Of a stretch of 64,000 nucleotides of DNA, positions 37,079 through 47,348 are shown piece by piece. The notes below the pieces were generated by a model. It saw only the letters and a program-made list of their open reading frames with translations. It did no database searches and was not told the DNA's origin. The translations under genes were made by a program, and so were the position numbers. Location of the stretch: contig OU696591.1 in assembly GCA_916048095.2 (NCBI GenBank), forward strand, positions 1,033,501 to 1,097,500, written 5' to 3'. Within the stretch, counting starts at the first letter, position 1. Each line of letters starts with the position of its first letter. Origin of the DNA: Sacculina carcini (Eukaryota > Arthropoda > Thecostraca > Sacculinidae).

Positions 37079-39608
37079 AAGCACAAGAGTCAAACACATA
37101 CACAATCGCACACACACACATATGAAAACAGAAACGGACACACACGAAACACACAAACACGTATAGTGGACGGAGATGTATAGTGGATAGGCTAGCAGTG
37201 AGTGAGTTCTGACGTTGCCACGTCGTGTGAACACTTCGTGCGGGCTTTGTTGCAGCACAACGACCACGTCGCCTGGCTTCACGTCTGGCTTCTGGTTGCC
37301 CTCGTCTCTGAACGTTATCTTCTGTCCATCTCGCATGCCCTTGTCCACGTGAACCTACACACACACACACACACACTCTGTTGACAATTGTGTAAAGACA
37401 ATTGGCAAGCGACTTGAGTGTTCCAACATCCACGCGTATTCTAGTTCTTTTGTTAATGAACATGCCGAAGGCAATCAATTACACATTATGAGCCACATGC
37501 ACATACAGACATACACATACACGCACACACATGTATGAATATGCATACACACACAGACAGACACATTATATTAGGATATTTATATAGCTCCTTGCACCTA
37601 GGGGTCTCTAGGGCGCTGCAAACACACAAACATACAAACACATACACACACGAACAAAGAAACACACGCACACAAACATACAAACACAAACATACATAAA
37701 GAGAGAGAGACAGAGATTGACCTCGAGTATTTTGGCGGTGGAGGTGGTTTTGGCGCCGTGGCACGTGCGACATTTGTCCTTGTCGTTGATGGTCTCGCCC
37801 TCGCCGCCACAATCGCCACACACCGTCTGTTTCTGCTGCACCATGCCCGGTCCCAGCGGCCGAATTTGTATCTTGAAGCCGCGCCCGCTGCAGCCCGAGC
37901 ACGTGCGGGCGCTGGCACCGCCCCTGCCACCCTTGCCCCCGCACGCCGAGCAAATGACGCTCTTGTTCAGCTTCAGCTTCGATGTCTTGCCGTTGTACAG
38001 ATCCTCCAGACTGACCCTGGGGATAGACAGACAACATACAGGCACGGTGACAGACAGACAGACAGACAGACAAACACTCAGTCAAATACAAGTGTCATAT
38101 CATAATAACTATTTTTCAGCAGAGTTTTCATCCAGTCGTTCTTGTGTGTGTTTTGTTTTTGCATACGTAAATGTGTTTGTGTGCTAGACCGCTTTGTGTT
38201 TGTATATGTGTGCATGTGTGTGAGCATTTTTGAGAACCTCGGGTGAAAAGCGCGACATAAATGTGCAATGTAATGTAATAATGTAACGTGTGTCTGTGTG
38301 TGTATTTGTGTGCAAGAGATTGCGCGTGTGTGGTATGTGCGTGAGATGTGTGTGTGTGTGTACTCACCTATTTGTACTCAGCTATTTGTTTGCCACAGGA
38401 GATGAGCTGTGCTCGTACTGTCCTGTCTCCAACCAACCCTCTAGTAACCTATCTTCCTTGAAATTACCAGTATTTCACACTATCCAGCCTCTCTTTAAAT
38501 CCTCCTACGCTATTAGCTCCTACAATATTCTCCCCTAACTGATTCCAGACATCAACACACCTATATGGGAAACTATACTTCTCAACATCTCTTAAACATC
38601 TATTCATTTTCAGTTTTTTCCATGACCCCTCTTGACTGAATTATCCCAAACTATACAATCATCCCTATCTAACTTTTGCATACCTATTCTATGTCTAAAA
38701 TATTAATCAAGTAGTCGCCCCTTAGCCTACGTTGCTCTAAAGATGGTAAACAAAGCACTTTTAGTGTGTGTGTGTGTGTATTTGTGTGCAAGAGATTGTG
38801 TGTGTGTGTGTGTGTTAATGTATCTAGTTAATGTGATGAAATGTCTGAGAGATGGCGAGAGAGAGAGATTGAGATCTCACTTGAGAGGGTAGACCGTGTC
38901 CTCGCCACGTCGGGGACCTCGCGACCGACCTGACATGCCTCCCATTCCGCCCATGCCAAACAGCCCGCCTAGACCGCCCATGCCACCGCCGCCGAAGAAG
39001 TGAGACAACAAATCCTCGTTGGCGTCCATACCTCCGCCCTCGCGCAGCCCCTTCAGTCCGTGCGTGTCGTACAGTTGTCGCTTGTCGGCGTTGCTCAGCA
39101 CGTCGTAGGCGAACGAGATTTCCTTGAACTTGTCGCCGGCATCTGCGTTCTTGTCCGGGTGAAACTCCTTGGCCAGACGACGGTACGACTGCCAGTCACA
39201 CGTCGAAATCAGCCAAAATGCCAAACTGGCCACTTTTTCAGCCAAACTACCGCTGCATGTGTGCCAAACTTGTCCTTTTTCCATAATATATGCCACTATT
39301 TGGCATATATAATGGACAATTAAATTAAAATTACCCCGTGTCAGCAGACACCACTTCCATCTTCCTATACGCGAATATTGTCCCTTTTTGAGTCAAATGC
39401 GTCATTTTTGTCTAAGCCCCATTACAAAACGGTCGTTGACTCCTCCACTAAGTGCAGTGATTGTGTGTGTGTGTGTGTGTTGAAGAGAGAGAGAGGAGGA
39501 GAGAGAGACAGAGACAGAGACAGAGAAAGAGAGACCGACCTTCTTGATTTCATCATCGCTGGCAGATCGAGAAACGCCGAGAATACGATACAAATCCGGT
39601 TCTGACAT
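35150..39608 (-). CDS. DNAJA2: DnaJ homolog subfamily A member 2 (type I Hsp40)
   Basis: Seven exons on the minus strand: 39608-39540, 39188-38881, 38016-37722, 37354-37214, 36934-36811, 36514-36256, 35252-35150. They total 1299 nt, 432 residues, with all phases consistent. The J domain has HPD at 33-35. A Gly/Phe/Met-rich linker follows, then four CxxC zinc motifs ([28 protein letters not shown]), the substrate-binding C-domains, and a C-terminal GVQCAHQ prenylation box. The last matches vertebrate DNAJA2 rather than DNAJA1. The protein is a co-chaperone that delivers unfolded clients to Hsp70 and stimulates its ATPase, at cytosol or membrane. Length is slightly above the human 412. The ATG at 39608 gives the short N-terminus typical of the family. 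Divergent from LACTB2. Introns are loaded with CA/GT repeats. Confidence 0.96.
35290..35575. mobile_element. hAT-type MITE copy in intron 6 of DNAJA2
   Basis: Begins CAGTGGCGGTTCCAGAGTG and shares GAGTGACTAGGTAGCGTGTG and a GACTTGGG(G/A)CATTTTTC segment with the reverse complement of 45717-46000. The right end (TCCGCCTGTG) is degenerate and a target duplication is not evident. Confidence 0.65.
35780..36250. repeat. (CA)n/(GA)n low-complexity block with higher-order units
   Basis: Alternating CACACA, CAGAAACTCACAGACA, CACTGACTGACA and CATACATACACCTACACA segments ending in (GAGAGACA)n. Intron 6 of DNAJA2. The repeated order of segments shows local tandem duplication. Confidence 0.9.
38385..38720. 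repeat. Unclassified interspersed-repeat-like segment in intron 2 of DNAJA2
   Basis: Unique-looking sequence beginning with a doubled TATTTGTACTCA motif, set between GT microsatellites. It reads like a transposon-derived fragment but has no recognisable ends or frame. Just upstream, at 38250-38285, AAAGCGCGACATAAATGTG plus (AATGT)n looks like a LINE 3' tail. Confidence 0.3.
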
Positions 39609-41259
39609 GACGCTGTGAATACGCTGACACTGACACAATAGACGAAAATAAGATGATGAGCGAAGCTAGCGACGAAACAGAGATGAAAACAGAAAAAGAC
39701 AGTGAACTGGACACAAACAGCAAATGGACCAGTTAGTCTCGTCTAAATTGGCTGATGAAGTCGAAAATGTCGTAATAAAACTAAGTTGAACAAAAGCGAG
39801 TGTCGGCCGATGAGCGAGAAAATCTGCGTCACACACACAAACACAGTACATATTAAGCACGCTCACAATATGGTATATATGAATGGAGCGAAAATGACCC
39901 ATGTGAGCTGGGTTGAGATTATCGAGAAAATATACCCTACAAATACTACTGTTATCATCAAGTTTTCTTCTCTCATATGGATTATATTGCTGTAACACGC
40001 AGGCAGACATAAAAACATGCCTTCACAACATTTTTCGTCCCAAAGTTAAAAACACTTGCCGCACACAAAAACTTACTCATTAAACACCAGTCCAATTCCA
40101 CAAACATCTTACTCCATTAAACACCAGTTCAAAAGTTGTAAATAAGTATTTATACCGAAAACTTAATGAAACAGGAGAACAAATGCGTAAATGCATCATA
40201 AACATTGAGTATTACTGATAAAAAACGTGTACCCGCCTGAAAATCAGAAGCGCATGCAGACGGATCAAAGGACAGCGAAACACCTCGTTGGATATACTGC
40301 AAGTCGTGATTGTTCGAGTATATTCCATGCACTACTCGATTAAATATCTTGGACATTATGGGCGAAAAGTTCGAAAAACCACAAAAATTTGTTTTCCAGC
40401 TAAAAAATAACACATGATACTTTAGTTAGCAAAAATATCTTATTTTAAATTATTATTGATAGATGGATTTTTTCTTACAAACGCTGCACAATGTAGACAG
40501 TTGTGACAAAGTTTCTCAGTCTTCAACAACAACAAGTTTCTCAGTCGAAAGGTTGGCAATATTTCGTAATTGAAATTGAAATTGTATTGTTAATTCACAT
40601 ATAAGCATTAGCTGGTGGGTGTGGCAGTTGGTTTATGCGTGTTCTGGTTCTGTTCATGTCGCATGTATCATTTGAAGGCCTCATTTTTCCGATATATGTG
40701 GCTGCAATGTGTCACATCAGAATATTTTTTGCGAACGGGGGCTCAATAGGTCCTTATCAGCAGATTAGATATGGGACAGCACAACATCGACCTCCATTGA
40801 TGCTCAAATTACCATTATATACCTACATCAACAACAACAGTAACAACACGGACACGGAATATCAATAACAACATCGATCGTATGAACAATGCGGCTCAAT
40901 ACTTCTATGGCGTAGGCTTTTTTATGCATCTTCATGCTATCTATTGGTTAAGTTGTATCCAATTATTCTTGGTGCTCGCGCAAGTATACTAATTTATAAT
41001 TAATCTTGGCATTTATACATGACATCATTTCTCGTTCAATTATGTGGCGTTTGCGTGTGTATTTCAATGAAAACACCTGAATTTGTCCGTTCAAGGATAT
41101 AGATGATAACTTAAAATTGCCTTTGTCTAGTATTAATCCAAGTAGAGAATAGGGATTTGTATTTTGGATTTTATCCATCCACTAGCTGCTGCTTGTTTAT
41201 GACGAAACATCATCTTGATTCACGTTGTTATTGAAGCGTGTGAGAGAAGCACCACGAAC
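39609..41259. other. Divergent intergenic region between DNAJA2 and LACTB2
   Basis: Holds the upstream regions of both divergent genes. Otherwise AT-rich, with short frames only and no repeats recognised beyond small CAA runs at about 40830-40865. Confidence 0.4.
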
Positions 41260-42201
41260 ATGTGGCGCTTGCTGCACCGCATGCAGTGGTGGCTGCACTC
41301 GTGGCTAGTGCCGGCCGGTCTCACTGCCTTGCCGCCCATCACCAAGCTGTCTCCTCGCGTGGTGCGCGTGCTAGCTGACAACCCGGGTCCGATGACCCTG
41401 CAGGGCACCAACACCTACCTGGTTGGCACGGGTCGTCATCGACTGCTCATTGACACGGGCAGCGGCGGCTCTGCCGAATATGTGCGACGACTGCAGTCGG
41501 TTTTGCACGAGACTCAAAGCGAACTGCAGTCGGTGATCTTGACTCACTGGCATGCCGACCACGTTGGCGGTGTAGCGGACCTTCGGCAGGCTTTCGGCGC
41601 GCTCCACGTGCGCAAGTGGCCGTGTCCCGAGCACACGCTGAACGGTGTGTGTGACGGTGCGCCGCTCAGCGACGACGAGCAGTTGTGCGTGGAAGGCGCA
41701 ACATTGCGAGTGCTCCACACTCCCGGTCACACGAGCGACCACGTGGCCATGCTGCTAGTTGAAGAGCACGCGGTGTTCAGCGGTGACTGCGTGCTGGGCG
41801 AGGGCACGGCCGTCTTCTCCGACCTGCCTGACTATATGCGCTCACTGCATGCACTACGACAGCTGGACGCGCGTGTCATTTATCCGGGTCACGGCACCAT
41901 TGTCACTCAGCCACGCGCCAAGCTGGACGAGTACATTGAACACCGAATGTCTCGAGAGCGTCAAATTATCGAGGCGCTGGAATCTGCATCTGCCGCGACT
42001 GCAGTTCAGCCCAGCATCGGCGGCGGCAGCGGCGGGATGACTCCAGACCAACTGGTGCTTCGGCTGTACAGCGACAAGCCGTTTTGGCTGCGACGCGCGG
42101 CACGAATCAACGTAGTGCAGCACCTCGGCAAATTGTTGGACGACGGACGTGTATCACTCGACACAAACACCAATGTCTACACTCTGACACAAACACTCTG
42201 A
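41260..42201 (+). CDS. LACTB2: Beta-lactamase-like protein 2, metallo-beta-lactamase-fold endoribonuclease, intronless
   Basis: 313 residues in one exon. The ATG at 41260 is the first in frame. The frame extends 15 codons upstream from a TTG, which is not a likely start. The N-terminus to about residue 35 is Trp/Arg/His-rich (MWRLLHRMQWWLHSW) and longer than in human, so it may be a mitochondrial targeting segment. Then come NPGPMTLQGTNTYLVGTG, the zinc-binding THWHADH (H96, H98, D100, H101), TPGHTSDH (H157), SGDCVLGEGT (D176) and YPGHG (H211). The human protein is a mitochondrial single-strand endoribonuclease. A C-terminal winged-helix-like region is retained. The lack of introns contrasts with its neighbours. 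No poly(A) tract or target duplication was seen to prove a retrocopy. Confidence 0.95.
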   Translation: MWRLLHRMQWWLHSWLVPAGLTALPPITKLSPRVVRVLADNPGPMTLQGTNTYLVGTGRHRLLIDTGSGGSAEYVRRLQSVLHETQSELQSVILTHWHADHVGGVADLRQAFGALHVRKWPCPEHTLNGVCDGAPLSDDEQLCVEGATLRVLHTPGHTSDHVAMLLVEEHAVFSGDCVLGEGTAVFSDLPDYMRSLHALRQLDARVIYPGHGTIVTQPRAKLDEYIEHRMSRERQIIEALESASAATAVQPSIGGGSGGMTPDQLVLRLYSDKPFWLRRAARINVVQHLGKLLDDGRVSLDTNTNVYTLTQTL

Positions 42202-42953
42202 TTCAAAGACGGTTGTCTTAAATTTTCATTCAAGCATCGTTACCCACAATCCTACACTTTTTGGAGGCAAAATGCCTTAATACGGCTACAAATGACAACA
42301 TCTGTAACTATGTTCAATGGTACTTGACAGAATGCACATCGGCCAGCTTTAGTATTGCCACAGTTTGGAAGAGGCTGTGGCTTGTTACTGTTTTGAAATT
42401 GTTCTCATCCGTGATGTTGATATTTCACATACAAGATGCTTGCGATTGAGCTCAATGTGTGGGCATTTTTCTATTTTGATGAATTATGAACGTGTTGTTC
42501 GCTTTAGGTTTGTGTGTTTCGACAAATAGGATTTTTCAACGGATCGATGTGTATTTCTATATGCGCGTGTTTGCGAGTTGTCATAATTGGGCGGTGATCG
42601 TGTTTGCAGTGATGTGCTGGGAGGAATATATGTGCAATTTGTGATTTTCTGATCTATTCACGTGATAGCAATACAATATATACTCGGGAATCATTGTTTG
42701 CAAGCGCTTGCCAACGATTATTAAGCACCTCCACACATATCGTTTGCTGGAGAGATATTTACAAAGTAGTATATTCTATCAACGAGATTTATCCGTATCG
42801 TATATAATATCTATACAAACATTATGTCGGTGTCAGTATTGGGCATATGACGTTAAACTTTGCGTTGTTTTTGTTCCATGAAAAATGGCCATTACTATAT
42901 TTGTGACTAATATTTGTGAATGCTTGTGTGTCCGTCATTGTTTGCCAGGGAAA
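42202..42953. other. Spacer between LACTB2 and UBE2G2
   Basis: AT-rich, about 750 bp, containing the LACTB2 3'UTR and the UBE2G2 promoter. No canonical AATAAA or TATA box was assigned. Confidence 0.35.
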
Positions 42954-44053
42954 ATGGCTGGTTCAGCATTACGACGTCTCATGGCTGAGTATAAACGTGC
43001 GAATTCACTGCCAGAAATTCCTTGTATATGATTGTCCGTAGGGACAGAGCCGTAGCAACCGCCCCCCGTACCCCCCGGCTGGGGGGGCCCGAATGTTGAG
43101 GATCCCCTTTGCTTCACGTATTATGTGATTATGTCTAATAAAGACATTCAATATTCACAATGGGGGCCCCAAGTGTTGCCTTCGGGGGGGGCCATAATTT
43201 CTCGCAACGGCTCTGCGTAGGGAAGTACTATTTAACTTATTTATTAACTTATTTAACTACCTATTTATTAACTTATTTAACACAAAATATAACTTTTTGG
43301 TAAGTTATATTTTTCTTGAACGCGTTATGTAGTACTTGAAGATCCGATAAGAAAATATACAATCAATGGCCCGCTAATGTGAGGGTTGTATTCCTGCCTG
43401 ACACATCGCCTCAACAGAACATTATTGTAACATTAAAACAACAATATAAGTGAATGAACAATATAAGTGAAATGTATTGAAAGACAGGCGCGCCTAGAAG
43501 AGAGCACCAATCAACAACCACGCCCGAACCAACGCCACCTAGATTATTAGTTTAGAACAGTGTTTCTCAACGTGGGCCATATGTCCCCCTTGGGGGCCAC
43601 GGGAATTTTCTGAAGGGTCATAGGACGAAATTAAAAAATGAGGGCCACCATATTTTCTCATGGGCCACGAAACATTTGTTGAAACAATTTAATACGTTAT
43701 ATTATTGTTGATGATGTTGTGAATTTCAATCGTGTGTTCCGGTTGTGGTGTTGTTTCTGTTGTTTCTGTTGTTGTTGATCGCCTCGCGACGATCCATGTG
43801 TGTATGAGGCCACAAGGACTTCTAGGGGGCCACAAGGACTCACATTGTGTTTAAGGGAGCCACGGCAAGAAAAAGGTTGAGAACCACCGGTCTAGACCAC
43901 CTAGACTATTACTCTAGGTGGCATTGCCCGAACACGACTCCCCACACACATCACATCTCACGACACGTCACCTGATGATCTCATCAACATGACACCCTAG
44001 GTATCACCGCCACGTGATACCGAGCACCTAGCTCCCTGCAAACGCAGCACTGT

Positions 44054-44092
<39 letters not shown>

Positions 44093-46503
44093 ACTACAAT
44101 TATGTTTCCTCAGTAAATATTAGCGGTATTTCCATAGTGAATATATCCAAACTTTTTCGGGCATTTCCGAATATGTGCGAGTGATATGTTATCTAGCACG
44201 TTTTTGCTGCTTGTGCTCGTATTCGGTAATTAATAATAACACTAATAATAATAATAATATTGTTTGGGCAGAACTCACTCTGGACCCTCCGGACGGCATC
44301 CTGGCAGGACCTCCCAACGAGGAGAACTTCTTCGAGTGGGAGGCTCTGATCACGTGCGTGTATTTCAACCTCAGTTCAGTGCTTCTCAACGTTTTATTTT
44401 CGGACAGCAACCCAAAATTTTGCACCAATCAAACATCGCTACCCAAGTTTGCATAATTATACGAATTGTGTGTAATAGTTATGTTTTAATCATAATTTAA
44501 TTTAGATTAATGAACGGCTTCGATTAAATCAGAATTGTAACGTAATTGTCCATATGTCCTGCTTACAATCCTAGCACTATTTATCGTGTATTCTAATGAT
44601 TACACTAATTATCATATATTCTAATGGAAACATAATTTTTTCCTATAAAACCTTGTCTTATCATGTCTTTCTACGAAATATGATAAAAGATAGCAAAAAT
44701 ATAACACTAAAAGGCAACAATAAGGATGCGTAAAAGATTGTCAACTATTTTCAATGCAATAAACAGTACTGAAGCTTAGCTGGGTTTGTTTGTACGTGTG
44801 CTATGCTGACGGCCTGTAGATGAGGGACTGGGGCGCTGGCATATACTAGGGATGTTATTAGCTTTGTTTCTAAGAGTCAGTGCTGTAAAAATTAAGGAAA
44901 ATATCTGTTTGAACTATGGCTTATGTTTTTGTTGAAAAACAACATTTTTACCGGAATTTTGAACTGTATGAATAAACATTGAATGAAAAATTATTTTTGT
45001 TTTTACATTTTTAATATTGTTATCCAAAATCCAGGGGCTTGAGCACTGACATCTGATTTGAAAATAAGGTGCGAACACTTGAAATGTTTGAGAACCACTT
45101 CTGTAGAGCAATATCGACTGAGTGTGTATGTATGTATGTGTCAGTGGTCCTGAGGGCACGTGTTTTGAGGACGGTGTTTTCACGGCCAAACTACAGTTCC
45201 CTCCCGACTACCCGCTCAATCCACCTAAAATGCGCTTCTGTTGCGATCTCTTCCATCCAAACAGTACGCCATTTTTCTAGATATTTCTATGTGAATCACG
45301 TGCGATTTTTTGTCAACATCTCGTAGTTGAATATTCATTCACCTGTTCTGTTTGCATATGTATGCTATTTTCATTATTTCAAATGTATAATTTGTATCAT
45401 AATTAAAATATTTGTGTAAATAATATGCAATTATTGATTTAATAACGTGATTATTATATCAATTGTATGATAAATCCTTTTTCACACAGTTACGATTCAT
45501 AGAGGTATTCGAATCAGCTAGTGACAATGAGTACTTGTATGCAGTATACGCGGACGGCTCGGTGTGTATATCGATACTGCACGCGCCAGGGGACGACCCT
45601 ACTGGGTACGAGAGCTCGGCAGAGCGATGGAGTCCGGTGCAGAGCGTGGAGAAAATCTTGCTCAGCGTAGTCAGCATGTTAGCTGGTCAGTGTGTCTCGT
45701 GGCTAACACTCAACACCACTGGCGATCCAGAGGGGGGCCCATTGGACTGAAACCCCCCCCCCCCCTATATTTGCATCAACTTCTCATAACCAAGAGGTTC
45801 ACGAAAGGAAATCAATAAAAATATATTTGTTGTATTTGTTGATATAAGCATTATCGCAGAACATATTCGCACATTATTAGGTGTGTAAATGTGCGTGTGT
45901 ATATATAATTGAAAAATGTCCCAAGTCATGATCTTCACACGCTACCTAGTCACTCATACATAATTCAGCCCCCCAAAATTGCACTCTGGATGCGCTACTG
46001 CTCAACACAGATGAACAGTTATCAACTAAAATGATGTTTGAAGTAAGAGAGCAATAGGGAGCCTTTTAATTAACAAAGTAACACTAGATTAACAATTAAC
46101 AGCGGAGTAACACTCATCACAGAGTAACAACTAACACAGTACAAATAAACAGAATATCTAAGCATGCTTATAATTTATTATCACTGTGATTTGTATCAGC
46201 ATGAAATTACAGCGTACTAAATGCAAAAAACAGATTGTACAAGGACATGTTTAGTCATGTATATTTGATCGTGTATTGAAGGGGTTTTGGAGGTATTTTT
46301 TGAGAGTCAGGGTTTCAGGAGTCGGTCATGCACGTGATCTCTGAATGTGGCGCGTGCGATGTTTGACAGAGCCGAACGTTGAGAGCGGAGCCAATGTGGA
46401 CGCGGCGAAAATGTGGCGTGATGATAGGCCTCAGTTTGAGAAAATTGCGCGGCGTCTCGTGAGAAGCACACTGGGTCTACCTCTGCTTCAAGGACACGCG
46501 TGA
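42954..46503 (+). CDS. UBE2G2: Ubiquitin-conjugating enzyme E2 G2
   Basis: Five exons: 42954-42996, 44272-44353, 45145-45263, 45545-45685, 46370-46503 (519 nt, 172 residues, phases 1, 2, 1, 1). The sequence follows human UBE2G2 throughout: [45 protein letters not shown] and [12 protein letters not shown], with catalytic Cys89. The acidic insert after the active site ([17 protein letters not shown]) is the hallmark of the G2 class. The last exon gives [19 protein letters not shown] and ends with a seven-residue extension, PLLQGHA, beyond the usual GL terminus. It transfers ubiquitin to K48 chains in ER-associated degradation with gp78/HRD1-type ligases (family knowledge). Introns 1, 2 and 4 host hAT-type elements. 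Convergent with VPS36. Confidence 0.96.
43045..43215. mobile_element. hAT-type MITE, 171 bp, perfect 8-bp TSD
   Basis: Ends CAGAGCCGTAGCAACC and CTCGCAACGGCTCTG are inverted repeats. CGTAGGGA is present exactly on both sides (43037-43044 and 43216-43223). The interior is rich in G and C runs. Located in UBE2G2 intron 1, 48 bp after the donor. Confidence 0.93.
43558..43889. mobile_element. hAT-type non-autonomous element, 332 bp
   Basis: Ends CAGTGTTTCTCAACGTGGG and AAAGGTTGAGAACCACCG are imperfect inverted repeats. The flanks GTTTAGAA and GTCTAGAC match at 6 of 8. UBE2G2 intron 1. Confidence 0.75.
44057..44090. repeat. (CA)n microsatellite in UBE2G2 intron 1
   Basis: Uninterrupted CA run. 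A (TAA)n run lies nearby at 44230-44260, close to the exon 2 acceptor. Confidence 0.9.
44377..45099. mobile_element. Possible hAT-type element filling most of UBE2G2 intron 2
   Basis: CAGTGCTTCTCAACG at the left and TTTGAGAACCACTT at the right are inverted-repeat-like and match the CAGTGGTTCTCAA family. Flanking octamers do not match well, so either boundary decay or chance pairing of two fragments is possible. Confidence 0.45.
45717..46000. mobile_element. hAT-type MITE, 284 bp, perfect 8-bp TSD
   Basis: Ends CACTGGCGATCCAGAGG and GCACTCTGGATGCGCTACTG are inverted repeats. CTCAACAC flanks exactly on both sides (45709-45716 and 46001-46008). UBE2G2 intron 4, 31 bp after the donor. Related to 35290-35575 and to the relic at 14116-14176. 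Confidence 0.93.
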
Positions 46504-47348
46504 ATTTTTCATTATATTGTCCAAGTTGTATCCACGTTATTACAAGATCACACACGGATTTCAAGCTCCGTGAGATTTCAATTAAGCAGCCGCACCTGTC
46601 TACGGCTACTTTTGTACCCAGTGTTGCCAGATGGCTGATTTTCTGTGTTGCCAAATGCGGCGGCGTTTTGACCACGCTATTGAATATTTTGATTATTGAA
46701 ATTCAATACTAATACAAACTTCGCACATCAATAATTTATAAACGATAAAGACGTATATTGTTCGATCATAATAATACGCAATATATATAAGAGATCCTCT
46801 GTCTGTTTGTTTGTCCCACCCTCCTTGGTCCATTTTCTGTCAGCTACTCCTCCTCAACCACTTGGTGTACCCGCTAACAATTTACACCGTAATGTTGGAA
46901 ATTTTCTTGTATACATGCTCTAAAATTTGAAGAAAAAAAAGTAAAGACAAAATAGGGGTGTAAAGACAAAATGGGCCCTGAAAAATGCGAAAATTTTGGT
47001 CAATATTCTGCCATCATTCGTAATAAACGATGAAGACCCATTATAGACGTGATAAAATATCCGATGAATAGAACAACAATACACTGCGCACTTTGTTATA
47101 AGAATAGAAAAACCCTAGTGTACAAACTATAAAATTTCAACAAAAATCAAAATTGGAGGTGCTTGCGTCTAGCGATGCCCGTGATCATGACGAGAAATCG
47201 TACTAAAATCAGCGCAGACATATTTACTCTGTGATATCATCTGGAGTTCAAATACACACTCATTTGCCAGTGAAGCGTGATAAACAAGGGGAAATCACGT
47301 ATGCAACGGAGTATATCATAGAAAGTCCTGGAGAAGATGGGATTTAAA
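46504..47348. other. Convergent spacer between UBE2G2 and VPS36
   Basis: Contains both 3'UTRs. AT-rich, no repeat or coding unit recognised. Confidence 0.4.

Noticed and set aside
39609..39638. Ten-residue N-terminal extension of DNAJA2
   Set aside because: Again begins at a TTG codon. The ATG at 39608 gives the usual short N-terminus before the J domain.
41215..41259. Upstream extension of LACTB2
   Set aside because: The frame there begins with TTG. The first ATG is at 41260, and animal genes rarely start at TTG.
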